Shown: positions 46,901 through 59,950, numbered from the stretch's first letter. The stretch: DNA of 64,000 nt from Temnopleurus reevesii (GCA_036244855.1 BQKZ01000303.1:139556-203555), one strand, 5' to 3'. Notes: generated by a model not told the origin, from the letters alone. Numbers and translations: made by a program.

Positions 46901-48170
46901 AATGCATTTCTAGATTTCATTCTAATTCTAACCTTTCCTAAAGAGAATCATGCACTGATGAGTCAATCAGAGAAATGCCAAAACTGCTACATTTCACTTA
47001 ATCCCACCATGTTGTTTTAATCAATGATATTTCCTTTTGCCATGCTATTAATAATTGAGGTGTTGGCTTGCTCACTGCTTTAGTAGGTCAATCCACAAAT
47101 ATACCTCACCAAATCAAAATGTTCTCCCCTTCCTATCATTTTGTCAGATATCTATATTAATGACTGTGTCAGAATATTGCAATATAATACACAATGTTAT
47201 GAGTATTTATTAATCATTTAATTATTCACTCATGATTGAAATATCTGTGGAAGAACAAAAGGAAAAAAATCCTTTGTTAATTTCAAGTAATCGTGAAATG
47301 TAGTTATATTGATTTGCATTCCCTCATTTTCTAAGTTAAATGTTTTTTTCTTTTACTTTTGTATTACATTTTAGATTGTGATGAAACCATAAAAAATTCT
47401 ACTAGGCCAATATTTCAATTACTACATATCATAATTTAATTGATACCAATATAACTCTACTAGTGCTCATTCATTATTGAAAGCAATCAAAGTACATAAC
47501 ATAAGTCAGATTGAAGAAATTGAAATGCCTACATAAACAGAATAAAACTTACAAAAAAAGTCATACAATGATACAATATGGAAGAATATATCTTGTTAAT
47601 TCAAAAATAATAAGTGAATAGCTATGGTGAAGCATATGAATATTGTATAATTGGTGCAAGAAGAATAAATGAGTGATTTGCAGGTCAAATCAGGCAAATC
47701 ATAACGGATAAGAAGGAATAAAGAAGGCAGGAGGCCGACAGGAATAGAAAGTAGGCCCGTACAAAACACTGCCTTTTGTGACAAAAAGTGAATCATTCTA
47801 GCCAATTAGGTAGCGGGCGCCAATCTGCTGCTTCTAGTAAATGATGTCAAGGTGTGAGCATTATCAAACAAATTGTTCGGATGGATAAGAAATTGAAAAC
47901 AGGATGTAAAGGGAGCACTTGGGACAGAAAGTAACAATGCCTTCATAATGAGAGGCACAAAGGAATTCCAATATAAACCAAATAGGTGAGCAAATCCTAA
48001 TAATCTGCCAGCTTCCGCTTCAAAACCAACAATAAAATCACAAATCTAGCACAAAAAAAGCAACTGGAAGAGGGGGACTTTTGACTCATAGCATTTGTGG
48101 GAGCTGTAGTTTGAAGTAATAGTGATAAGAGTAATCATACAATGTATTATCTGTAGAAGAAACAAAAGAA
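43976..48170. other. Gene-free stretch
   Basis: No gene is supported. It is AT-rich with T-runs near 46240-46270. Nothing repeats elsewhere in the window that I could see. Confidence 0.4.
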
Positions 48171-48364
48171 CTACAATAAAGTGGTAAGATTAATTATCAC
48201 CACAATACAAATAATAATAGTAGCTATAGTGAAAGTAAAGTAAAACAAGTAACAATCAGAAGTACGGGTGAAAGTAAAATAGTGATAGAAGCAGAAATAG
48301 AGGTAGCAAGTAAGAGTATGTTGTACTAAGAGTAGTATAAGTGTACAAGTAAGAAAGAGTAGTA

Positions 48365-48557
48365 CAGTCCAACCTCGTGATAAAGAACACTGATATAACA
48401 AGACCTTGATATAACAAGACCTTGTTATAACAATTAGGTAGTTTTCTTGGTCCATCTCTTCGTATTTTAATGCACTTTGGCCCTGATATAACAAGGTTTC
48501 GATATGAAGAGATAATTTCTCTGGTCCTAAGGACCTTGTTATAACGAGGTTTGACTG
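48365..48557. mobile_element. TA-flanked MITE, copy 2 (pogo/Tigger-like ends)
   Basis: It starts CAGTCCAACCTCGTGATAAA and ends GTTATAACGAGGTTTGACTG with TA on both sides. It is the reverse-oriented relative of 5619-5793. It sits in an AGTA/AAGAGTAG-rich cryptic repeat that resumes after the element. The 149-codon open frame across it is the translation of these repeats and not a gene. Confidence 0.8.
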
Positions 48558-48659
48558 TAGTAAGAGTAGTAAAAATAAAACGGTTTTAGGCCATAGTAAA
48601 TGTAGTGGTGCTTGTAACAAGAGAAGTTAAAAGAGTACTCATCAGGAGCAATAAGAATG

Positions 48660-50122
48660 GGTTAATAAAAACTAGCAATTTCATGATTTCCGAGCAAAGT
48701 GAATCAATATCAAAAGCACTAGGTGACTCTATTCATTCCAATGAGATTGGGGTGCTGCTTTGGAGTGCATGAAGACTGAATACAAATGAATTAAAATCAT
48801 ATTGTAAAGAACCAATAAATAAGTGGGGTAAATTATTATGATGTTTGTAATAAGTTTCCATTTCCAGTACCTGATCGGTCTTAAAATTCAAATCATGCAC
48901 AGGAACTTGTGATAAGGCTATTTCTCAACTGATTATTGTTTTATCTTTGCAACATAACCATTTCTAGATGGAAGAAATTTTCTCTTGAACTAACAGATAA
49001 GATAAAACAATGGATTTGAAATCTATTGTGTAAAAGAAGCAGCAATGGATGTGATTTTGAAACCCATCAATCTCATTGAGAAGCTGAAATTATATCAAAA
49101 CTTCTGAACGCTAAATCATAATAGACTGAAACTGATTGAAATCAAAGAGCTTATGAATAGAAAAATCAATGGGGATAAGCTCTTGAAAGTATTACAAAAG
49201 AAATAATATCTTTAAAATGAAAGACACTTAGGAGGAAACTTAATATGAGACAGATAGGAGATGACTGGAGTCTGAAAGCAATATCAATGAAGGACAATTA
49301 AAACTGTCTAGCTATATGAAATCCTAATGATCACAACAAACAAGGAGAGAGAATCACAAGAAAGGAGACACAAAAACAGATATTAGCACACACAAGATCA
49401 ATGACCACCTAAATTTCCCAAATAAACTTGCAGATAAATCAAATATTTCTTTTTCTTTCGCATCCCCTTGATTCCCAGCACAGAATCCTCATTAAAACGG
49501 GATTGGTTATGAGTCAAAGTAAATGAGCTCCGTCACGATTAATAACTGACACTCACTAATGGGTGCGTGGCGGAAAAAGCGGAGGAAACTGGCGGCTCCA
49601 GCGTGGCTGTCTCCCCCGCGCTGAATCCACAGACCGAGAAGCAAACTCCACCCCAGGATGTTCCCCTGTGAAAGTAGAAGAGGAAAGAAAGGGGGTTAAG
49701 AGAAAATAGCCCATCACCAGAAAGGAGCTTGTAAAGTTGAAATTATTTTCAGATTGGACAGCTGGAATTATGAAAGGGATATTATGGATGATTCTATCTT
49801 TATATAGTTTCTTCTCTTTTCTCCTGCCGCCGACAATCAGGAAGCCACTTCAGATAACTCTGGCCTTCAGACAATTTAGGAGTTTCTTCCATCCTCCATT
49901 ATTTCATTTTCTCTCTTTTGCTTCTTTCCTTACTTGTATTGTATCACCAAGTAATAACTATTTTCTCTGTCTCTCATTTTATCTTAATAACTTTTAGAAA
50001 TCATTACATGTGTTTCTCTAACATTATTAACGTTGAAAAGCCAGGGTAAATAAATAATACATGCATGATAAATAATAATAGGGCTCATGTGAAATTCCTA
50101 AATGCCAAATGATACTAGTCCA
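48660..50122. other. Gene-free stretch
   Basis: No gene seen. A GC-richer islet at about 49555-49670 stands out against AT-rich surroundings. Confidence 0.4.
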
Positions 50123-50680
50123 CTGCCATGTGGTTAGACTGAATACATATTCTTTATTCGAATCTTCACCAAAGATTCTGAATAAATGTATTCATCTAAC
50201 CATTTAAGATCTATTATTTTTTATGAGTTTCTCATTACCTGTTGGCAAACAGGAATAAAATAGATGTTTGGAAATTTAAAACGGTCATTAATAATAGAAA
50301 GTAACAGATGTAGAAACAGATATTAAGTTTAATTACCAAGGTAAATAGAAATCAAGTTCCATATTTCAAGGAAATATAAATTTCAATGCAATGATTTTAC
50401 TGCCATGTGGTTAGACTGAATACATATTCTTTATTCGAATCTTCACCAAAGATTCGGAATAAATGTATTCATCTAACCATTTAAGATCTATTATTCTTTA
50501 CTAGTTTCTCATTACCTGTTGGCAAACAGGAATAAAATAAATGTTTGAAAATTAAAAAAACAGTCATTAATAATAGAAAGTAACAGATGTAGTAACAGAT
50601 ATTAAGTTTAATTACCAAAGTAAATATAAATCAAGTTCCATATTTCAAGGAAATATAAATTTCAATGCAATGATTTTACT
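50123..50680. repeat. Two tandem copies of a 277-bp unit with a hairpin
   Basis: Unit 1 begins at 50123 and unit 2 at 50400; they differ by a few substitutions. Each contains a 72-base inverted repeat (50131-50202 and 50408-50479), with arms TGGTTAGACTGAATACAT and ATGTATTCATCTAACCA closing on TCTTCACCAAAGA. Confidence 0.9.
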
Positions 50681-50814
50681 GATATCAAAATGAGAGTTTC
50701 TTCACTTACTCAAGGTTTTAAGACAACTTAAGTTACTATTGATAATGTTATAATATCATAGACTAAAAATAAAAATATGAGTTGAGGAGTATCCATTCTT
50801 AATGCTGGATGGAA

Positions 50815-51177
50815 ACACATGGGCGTGGGCTGATAGAGATGTGACAGATATGCTTTGGCTTACTGCAGATGAAGACAGGAGTTACCAATTTACTATGACA
50901 GCTCATAATTGAAAACGTATGTAGGAAAATTTGGAGAATAGAAATCCATGCTCCATCATTATGAATGGTTACAGAACTTGACTAAATTATACAACATCCA
51001 TTGCGTGAACTAATATAGAAGCCACAAAATAAACTATGACTGAAGTATTACTAGTTTTTAAACGTCATTAGGAACCTGAATACACATGGGGCGTGGGTTG
51101 ATAGAGATGTGATGGAGATGGTAGGGCTTAAAGGAGATGAACCTAGGATTGCCAATTTGCTATGACAGCCCATAATT
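50815..51177 (+). repeat. Diverged direct repeat pair
   Basis: 50815-50910 and 51082-51177 share ACACATGGG, GCGTGGG, TGATAGAGATGTGA, CCAATTT and CTATGACAG in order, at about 267-bp spacing. The family is unknown to me. Confidence 0.7.
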
Positions 51178-51332
51178 CACCATCTCTCTTGACCTTTTAT
51201 TTACAAACATGACTCATTTTGATATAATTACTTCAAGTCTACAAACTAGATGCTAAATTTAGGCAACTTATATGTTTGCACCCTACTAACCCTCACTCTC
51301 GATCGAAATTCTTGTTCCTATACCCCTCCCCC

Positions 51333-51360
51333 TCTCTCTCTCTCTCTCTCTCTCTCTCCC
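51333..51360 (+). repeat. (CT)n microsatellite
   Basis: About 28 bases of alternating C and T within a short pyrimidine tract. Confidence 0.9.
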
Positions 51361-51839
51361 ACCACGCCTTGTCTGTAGAAACCATGGGGTCATATTTGAA
51401 TACACAAGCAAGCTCCACATATTGACAAATAACATTATTTAGAAAATATGGAAATAAGAGCTGTCCATCAGCATTGCCAAAGAGTTTGGCCTGAGGGAGC
51501 AGAAGTATGATACAGCCCTTTCCAATTAATCACTTTGTACTTTTCTCCCTGGCTCTGTAGGCATTAGAAAAGGAATTAAGATATGACATAAATAGATTTG
51601 TTGTTTATTTTCATCCACAAATCAACAAGATTTAGTAACTCTGAGTAATACAATGCCTTTGGTCTTCAATTGTTCTGCATGTATTACTAAAGACTATTTA
51701 AATAATAAATTGTGTTTAGATGTATTGTCTCAATTGCAATTGTTGTCACCACCTTTTAAAATGATGACAACATGGCAGACTAAATTTCAATTCTTAATTC
51801 CTTCCTGAAAGTATTCATATGAAAAGTAAAACTTAGTGG

Positions 51840-52147
51840 CCTGTATTCTGATGTCAGGTTTAACTTAAACTAGAATTTAAATCTTCGGTTTAAGTATGGG
51901 TAGCCCAAAGTGCCAAAACTTTATTTAAACTGTTTAATTCTTATGTTAACTGCTGTCTTTTCTCATGCTCTAATAATGTATAAAACTATTTAAGTTTTTA
52001 TTCCAAGACAGTCTCTAATACTATGAGTGCCAAATGTGCTGGTAAATTAAAAACCGACTGTTATAGCTTCAAGCCTATTTTGGCTTTCCATACTTAAACC
52101 ACAGATTTAAACTCAAGTTTAAGTTAAACCTGACATCAGAATACGGG
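51840..52147. mobile_element. MITE with about 60-bp inverted ends (GTATTCTGATGTCAGG)
   Basis: The left arm 51840-51899 and right arm 52087-52147 are near-perfect reverse complements: CTGTATTCTGATGTCAGG, then TTTAACTTAAACT, then TTTAAGTATGG. The interior is noncoding. The target duplication is not clear. Confidence 0.8.
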
Positions 52148-54180
52148 TCAGTATCTTTCATTTTGATAATTAGCTACAAACCTTATTAAATAAAGTAATA
52201 ACATTGTACTAAATTCTGACTCCCATAGAAATAACTTTACACTTGAAATGAGATCATTCCTACAGAGGGTTTAAAGTTTTTTCACCAAATCAAATTGAAC
52301 AAATGAACAAAATGACAACATCCCATGTTAGGTTTACAAGATGAGGGGGTAGTCCATTTACAAATAGCTTTCCGATGCTGTCTCCAATCGTGATTAAAGT
52401 ATAAGCATGAAGAGGGGTCAAAAGTATATCATAGAAGGTAATTATTGAGTTTGGAGACACAAATCTGCCTGGCATTTTGAATGTCTCTCTATCACTCCTT
52501 TTTATCCTTTTTCTTTCTGAAACTGTATGACATATCTTCCTGTTCGTCCCCTTGGTATTTCTATCTCTATGGAGGCTCCAAGCGGGGTGATTACAAAGTG
52601 ATCTTAGCGTGCCCAATTAAAAATACAAGTATGGCATTTGATGGGCAAAGGGTGATATGTTAGATATTGGAGAAGAAAGTAAAGTGGTACAAGAGACATC
52701 CTAATTCTGACTATAAGATGTTTCATTTCAGTAAAGGATATTAGAGCCCAAATATAGTTAGGGTCAAGATTCATTAATCTAAATGAAGTACATAAATCTG
52801 AAATATGCTGTAACCATTATACAATATTTCCAGAATCTGATTTTTTAAATATTTATCTATTTATCTATTACCTCTATCATATTTAGCACTTTTATGACAA
52901 AAATTTTTTTATCGACCCTTTGATCTTTATTTGCGAGATTCAGAATCTTGGACAAAAAAAGTAGCAAAAGTGCAGATAAACAAAAAATCAACAATGTTTA
53001 TAACTAAATGGATAGGCTTCTTTCCTGGAAACATATTTAACAGTATCTCATCAATTGGCTAAGCTGACCAACCAATCACACACAGGTGTCAACTTGACAA
53101 TTACAAAGGCCAGGATCATAATGTTTTCCGAAGATAATACTGCATGGCAGTTTGGCAACACCCTTCCCTTTCCTGACCTCTGCAATGAAATATGGAATAT
53201 GAATGTTGATTCTTTGTAGAGTACTTAATGAGATCCTGCACACAACGTCTTTATTTCGCTCTCCATATTTCAAAACAACCTTCTTTTTGTATGCTTTTTT
53301 GTAATGTCATGAAGAATGATAAAGAGCACACTGTCTTTTTAAAGAATAATGTCTCAAATAAGTGTTGATTATCCCTGCTATAATCATGAAATAAATAAGA
53401 CAATCTAAATGAATGAATTGAATTGTAAACCACTCAATTATAAGCATACTTGAGTATGCATTTTATACAGGACCAACACATTTACAATTACAGATACAAT
53501 GTAGAACTTGATAACGAATATCATGTTGCATTATATCATAAAAATACCAATTAATCCAGAACCTCATTGGAAATGAGCCTTGTCTGCTCTTACGGATCAT
53601 CCTGTCATGTATCTCACTGATGAATAAATCAGAACAATTCAAATCAAATAAAAAATCAATATCAAACTCAATCCATTTCATAATTCAAATTGCAGGTAAA
53701 TTTTAGTTTTATCAAAAACTTTGTTCCCAACGGTGTCCAGGAGTAAAAAGTTATATGTCATCCAAAACAAATCAGAGTAAAAAGCAAGATCAGCTAAGAT
53801 AGATACTCTGATTAAAAAAACATTGCAGAAGTTCATATAAACTACTGAATAAATGATACATGAAAGTCATGATATCCAAATTTTAAAAGATTAGGGGTAA
53901 CCTTTAAAAGAATAATTGAGGCATTTTGTTAGCATATATCGATTCTAAAAAAAAAATAATGAAAAAAAAAATTACTTCACTGACAGTTCATTAATACTAG
54001 ACATAAATCATTTTCATTAAAATCATTAAAAATCACTACCAAGATATCAACTTCTTTGTTTACTTCAGTTTAATTGGCACCTTAGTCCCAAGCATGCCTC
54101 AAAACCTATGGTAACTAAAAAAAAGCCCATGAACCCTCCAATCCCTATGTCCATCCGCACTCTCTAGATCCCCTACATCC
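52148..54180. other. Gene-free stretch
   Basis: No gene is supported. At 52743 there is AGAGCCCAAATATAGTTAGG, a worn form of the end of the TTAA element at 12822, without its partner end. Confidence 0.4.
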
Positions 54181-54365
54181 AACCCAAGCATATCTCCTTC
54201 ACTCACGGGGGATCGCGAGCAGGCGACACACGCACCCCCAGACGACTCCTTGCTCAAGATGCTACTCTCTCTCTCTCTTTTCTCTCGCAGGATAGGGGTT
54301 GTTTGGAAGCCCGGGCTGCAGCTGGTTGCCGCCTGATGGAGAGATAATTACTAGCTCTGGCACCT
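54181..54365. other. GC-richer islet with splice-acceptor-like CT run
   Basis: A CT tract ending CTCTCGCAG precedes a GC-rich block (GCCCGGGCTGCAGCTGGTTG). The reading frames after it stop quickly and match nothing I know. It could be an exon of an unseen gene or a regulatory patch. Confidence 0.2.
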
Positions 54366-56031
54366 CCTTGTCCAAAATCTTTAATCTTATATTGGTCTGT
54401 CACCCAGCGGCAATGTCTTCCAACATCAAGATTTTTTCCTTTTCTCTTTCATTATCAAATCATTTTTTCCCTTTTTACCTTATTTTTCTACTCTGGATAT
54501 TTCCTTTCCTTGTCTTACTTTGAATGTGCCAGTTATGGGAAAATGTGATGAAAGAAAAGAACAAACATATTGTTTTAAGTTTATAAGGCACTTCTGAAAC
54601 TATCTTAGCCCCAAAACAGCTTCCCCCAAATGAACATTTATAAAGTAAAGGAAATATTCATTTGGATTCAACATAAAATATGTAACTTGTAACAAAAGAA
54701 ATGTGAGTGCTCATAGGATTGATTACAATCTTAATAATACTTAAAAGTTAATCATTCTGATCTTTTATTTGCGCATCCATAGAAAACATATACCTCATAT
54801 AAGTATTACAGTTTACAAAATTTTGCGAAAATGCAACAAATAGAATGAAATGGGACAAAAAAAACCATAAGCATGTTCTAGGTTAAACCAGTTTTGGGAG
54901 GATTTAACTACTTTGTGACCTGTAGTAAAGGTATTACCATAATTCAGTTTTTCAATGGCAAATTAGAGCATGTTCATAGTTAGTTTGATTAAAATCGATC
55001 AAGAAATGGCTTAATTATTGCAAAATAAAAAATGATGCTGCAGTCTCCCTCCCTAGCACAACATGCTTCACGTACAAAATGAATGCGAACTCACACACCA
55101 CAGACAATACCACCGATTGCTCCGCCCATTCCGGGCCGACGCTACCCAGTGTGAAAGCAATTAGCACACCGTAGGGATCATGGCTGATTGGCGTGTTTGA
55201 CGAAAAATACTCCAGAATATGTACCAAATCTATACCAAAGTGTTAGTGATCAGAGTAAGATATAAAAATTACACAATTTCATTCATAAACGCACATATTT
55301 TTTATGCACCACTTCATACTGTTCAAAATCAAATCATATTATGAACGTACTTCTAGATATTTGATCAAGGTGAATAATGGAAAATTTATGGAAGATCATT
55401 TGTCAAATCAGACCACTTTTCATCCATAAGATAAGTCACATGAAAACTCTATTCATCATATCATCTTCTTTTTTTAACATTGAGAGAGATAAAATAGAAT
55501 AGAATCTCAATTCATGTCAAAAGAGCCATTCCATAGTGGTCCAAATGGCTGCTGCTGTTTCTTCTAGCAGTGAGGAAGACCCCCCCCCCCCCCACCTCCC
55601 TCGCACAATCCCGTATCTACTTGTGGAAGTAATCTATTTACAAATATATCTTTATTAATCGAAGAACCATACAATAGAGAAATAAAAACCAAGAATTAAA
55701 GATGTAATTTGATCATGGCTAACTGCAACATCCAGCCCCTATCCGGATATAATGTCCAGTATTCATGTTTGTGTAGCAAAGTGTTTGTTTTTTAGAATGT
55801 GCATGTTGGTTCAATCACTAAAAGGGTCTGTTGCTTGTCTTTCCAAAGATTGAATCTATTGAATGTGTGAAATGGAGACCATAAATTGGAGTACAACAAA
55901 TAAACATTCTTTTATTCATTTTTACACTTCACATGTCATTTGATCAATGTTGTATATTATTTATGTTTTACTTTGTAAATTAAAATCACAATTCAGCTAT
56001 TAGCTGCAATGATTTTTATTCAATAAACCAT

Positions 56032-56064
<33 letters not shown>

Positions 56065-56400
56065 ATAACCACTACAAAATACTGAATCTAAATCTATATC
56101 AGAAGCTTAAAACTTACAGCAGTGATGAACTTTTTCGCCAATTTATACCTACCATTAGTCACTTACGTATAAAAATCATAAGCTGACGGACATCAGTTGC
56201 GTGTCAAAATGAAATATTAAAATTTGGTCAGCAAATATCGAGTTTCGCAATTATTATAATATACAATATACTTTCATTTCATATTTTGTTCTTTGACCAA
56301 ATCACATAAGTGTTTTTATTGACAGTCATTGTCACAGATCCTTGTCACGATATCTTAATTCCCTGCCAATGGTTTCACTCCCTCTGAATAGTTTCCTTCT
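54366..56400. other. Gene-free stretch
   Basis: No gene seen. A GC-richer islet is at about 55100-55205 (GC box CTCCGCCC and GCAATTAG). A C-run is near 55580-55593 and an (ATCT)n microsatellite at 56032-56064. Confidence 0.4.
56032..56064 (+). repeat. (ATCT)n microsatellite
   Basis: About eight tandem ATCT units. Confidence 0.95.
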
Positions 56401-57015
56401 CTAAAGCCTTATTCCTGTGTTTAGGTACCTGTCAAACACTATTTATTTCCTCCCCTTCCTCCCTTATCCCCTTGCCTAATTCTATATAGCTGTCCCCTTA
56501 AGTATGACTTATCCTCTCCTCACTTCCCTTGCTTCTAGTTTCTATTCCTCTCTATGTATCTTATTTTTAATATCTCCCTCTATATATCCCCCATCTCACT
56601 ATTATTTCCGATCTTTGCTTCATCTTTTCCTTCATACTTTGTGTACAATATTGGCCTCTCTATCTTTTTCTGTCTGTATCGTTCATTTATATATTCCCCC
56701 ATCCCTCTCTCTCTCTCCCTCTCTATCTATCTCTATGAATTTCCTTACTATTTGTATCTTCTCTCTTTATTTCTTAGATGTCTTTTTGTCAGTCTATTTG
56801 GACTTGCCTTTCCAATAATCTTTTTCTGCTCATTTTCTCCATCTCCCATCAGACTTATCTTATACCTACCATCATCACATCTGCCATCCTCCAAAAATGT
56901 CCTCCTTAATATTTTTATCATCTCAATCTACATTCACCCTTTTCTCCCTTTCACTCTCTCCCTCCCTTCCAGTATCTCTTTTTTCCTCTCTCTCTATCCT
57001 CCTCCTCCCCTCGGC
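56400..57015 (+). repeat. Pyrimidine-rich tract
   Basis: About 600 bases of T/C-rich sequence. The 185-codon and 104-codon open frames here are its low-complexity translation (Ser, Leu, Phe, Pro, Ile) and not genes. Confidence 0.85.
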
Positions 57016-57024
57016 ATGTTCATC

Positions 57025-57310
57025 CACAATCACTGCACACACCCAAACAAGAGAGTGACAGCACCTTGGGAAAATATGAAAGATTTGTCAAATTTTCTGG
57101 CCGGGTGTTAAGTGTTTCAATCCACGGTGATTTGCTCGGCTGAAAGGAAATACTAATACCGTGTGAGGGGCGGGCGCATCCTCGACTATTAGCTTGGCGT
57201 CGAACTGACGGGGTCTGAGACAACCCCCTCGTGTTGTCACCTTCTGAACCCCATCGGGATTTGTCGGGTGAACTGATCTCCCAACCAATACCGGATTAAG
57301 GGACGTATGA
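57025..57310. other. GC-richer island of unknown role
   Basis: Nearly 300 bases are clearly GC-richer than their surroundings. They include ACCGGATTAAG, an Otx/Goosecoid-like GGATTA core. Two minus-strand frames of 67 and 78 codons overlap here but are unknown to me. It may be a conserved regulatory patch. Confidence 0.25.
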
Positions 57311-58810
57311 TCAGGTACAAGCAATTGGAGAGGAACACTTGAGATTGCAAGGCTACAAGAAGTTCAAACAGTAAATAAACCCTAAGGTTATTTCATTTTT
57401 TATAAAAATCCATTTCAATACTCTGATGAAGATAGAGATAAATGCATTGATTCCAGAAGTAACTTTCTGTCATAATCAAATGTTAAAAACATCTACAAAC
57501 TTTCACTACGCTGAATATATCTGACTCGTGGTTTTAAACTATAAAAACACTTACATATAACACTTCACACAATTGTATCAAACTTACTTCTCCAAAGGTA
57601 GTCTTACTTCATAAAAATTTAATGAATAGGTAATAATAGCTTCTTTGCTCTCACATTCAATGAAATTCCTTTGCTTTCATTAATAGCTAATTACTTGATA
57701 TTAACTTCTTGTTATAGGGACAACTAATATTGATGAACAGGATCCATTTATCATGATCAATTACTTTCCTTTCCTGGATGAGTTTTGTCTCTGTACATTC
57801 TCACTTTCACTCGTTGGTTTCCTGTTGTATCTTATTGACCAATCACAGAAAGGCAGAGGCTTCTTAACTGGACAAGAGAAGGTATAACTTTAGAATAATT
57901 AAATCATCGTATTTCTATTGTATGACATGATTTTTATCAGCTCATTTCCTTGAATCTGAATCTACATTGTACCTAATCCAAATCCTTTTTGTTAGAATCA
58001 TTTTCTTTTAAATGCTAATGATATTTATATACAAACAAATTTATCAATTTTCGTTGATCATAAAATGCCTTTTTCCTTGATTTTAATTGTTAAACTCTGA
58101 TTAAAAATAAGTTGGTTGATATTTTGATACCTGCTTAATGTAATGTAGAAAAGTTTGACCTTGTATACACAAGTAAATCTGAAAATGAAACAATAAACAA
58201 GATGTAAATCATTTCAAAATCAATATTTCATTCTGAAATTGTTTAAGAAAGATGACATAAAATCAAAAGGGTGTCAAATAATGTCAGATGACAATATTCA
58301 TCCCAAAATAACTGCAATTTTCAACACATATTCATGTTTTGTTTATATTACATAAGAGTATCAGTGTTTAGTTTTTTCCTAATTCAATGGATGTCCTATA
58401 GGGATATTGCATTGTGATGGTAATAAATTGGAAATGAATGCAATCCTGTTGTATAATTTTTTTTAGGTCATGCATTTACAAAATTGATTTCATCCTCTGT
58501 TTTCATGATCAATCTCCACCCTTTACCTTGTGGGCTTTTTGTCCTTGTCACTCTCACTTTTTATCAATTAGCAATAAGAGTTCAAACAAATCCTGTTCAT
58601 ACATCACCTATAAGAAGTATCTTCAATAAAATACAAACTTGTATGATTGGTAGGCCTATAAGTTAAAATATTCCTATTCCATGTAAATCAATGAATCAAT
58701 GCATAGGTAGGACATTTGCAACCAAGCCAATCTAAAGACAGTCTGGAGCCTGAACATTTAGCATTACTCTTCCAATCCAAGGATGTATTTAGAATAAACT
58801 AGATGAATCT
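57311..58810. other. Gene-free stretch
   Basis: No gene and no repeat that I recognise. Confidence 0.4.
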
Positions 58811-59950
58811 TCAACCGCGCACGGTCGAAATTTCTGCCTCCACCATCACGCGATCAGAAGGATATGTACGGCTTGTTCCATGCCATCAGAAATCAAAAAC
58901 ATTTTACAAATTTTGGGCACTGCGACCTTTGACTCCGTGAACCCAAAATCTCATCAGATCTCCTCCACATGCTTATACATAATTGAGCTACACACTGTAA
59001 GTTTGACAGAAATTGGTTCAATTTTCTGTTAAATAAGTTATAGCAATAATGAGCTATATCGGTTGATTTTGTACAAGTTTTTCTGCCCAGTGACCTTCGC
59101 CCTTTGACCCACTGAACCCAAAATCTAATCAGTTCATCCTCACATGCTTATACATACTTGAGCAAAGTTTGGTCAAAATCTGTATCGCAGTTCTGAACTT
59201 ATTGCAGTAACAAGCTATTTTGGGAGATTTTTAACTAGTTTTTGGCCCTGTGACCTTTGACCTTTGACTCATTGAACCCAAAATCTAATCACTTCATCTT
59301 CACATGCTGATACATATTTGAGACATGTTTAGTCAAAGTCTGAATAGCAGTTCTGAACTTATTGCAGTTACAAGCTATTTTGGGTGATTTTTTACAAGTT
59401 TTTTGGCCCTGTGACGTTTGACCTTTGACCGATTGAACCCAAAATCTAATCACTTCATCCACACATGCTTATATATACTTGAGCCAAGTTTGTTTAAAAT
59501 CTGTACACCAGTTCTCAACTTATTGCGGTAACAAGCTATTGTGGGTGATTTTTACAAGTTTTTTGGCCCTGTGACTTTTGACCTATGACCCACTGAACCC
59601 AAAATCTAATCAGTTCATCCTCACATGCTTATACATACTTGAGCCAAGTTTGGTCAAAATCTGTACTGCAGATCTGAATTTATTGCGGTAACAAGCTATT
59701 TTTGGTGATTTTTTACATGTTTTTTGGACCTGTGACCTTCGACCTTTAACCCACTGTACCCAAAATCTAATCAGTTCATCCTCACATGCTTATATATACT
59801 TGAAACAAGTTTGGTCAAAATCCGTCAAGCAGTTCTGAACTGATCGCGGTGACAAGGTCCGGACGGACGGACACCGGACACAAGGACAGACGGACGGACA
59901 ACCCAAAAACGTAATGCCTCCGGCACCACCTTACGGTGGCTGAGGCATAA
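58811..59950 (+). repeat. Tandem repeat, six units of about 160 bp, with TGACCTTTGACC motifs
   Basis: Units are keyed at 58923, 59091, 59251, 59412, 59572 and 59733 (steps of 168, 160, 161, 160 and 161). Each holds TGACCTTTGACC-like text, then CTGAACCCAAAATCTAATCA, then CACATGCTTATACATACTTG, then AACAAGCTATTTTGGGTGAT. It ends in a GGACGGAC run and a hairpin (59914-59948, ATGCCTC ... CCACC-TTAC-GGTGG ... GAGGCAT). Confidence 0.9.

Noticed and set aside
48171..48620. 149-codon open frame on the minus strand
   Set aside because: It runs through an AGTA-type repeat and a TA-flanked MITE, so it has no independent coding evidence.
54284..54350. Possible exon after CTCTCGCAG
   Set aside because: Frames after the acceptor-like site close within a few codons to about 20 codons and match nothing known; the CT run is a microsatellite.
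56504..57111. 185-codon open frame
   Set aside because: It is a pyrimidine-rich tract giving Ser/Leu/Phe/Pro/Ile low complexity; no known domain.
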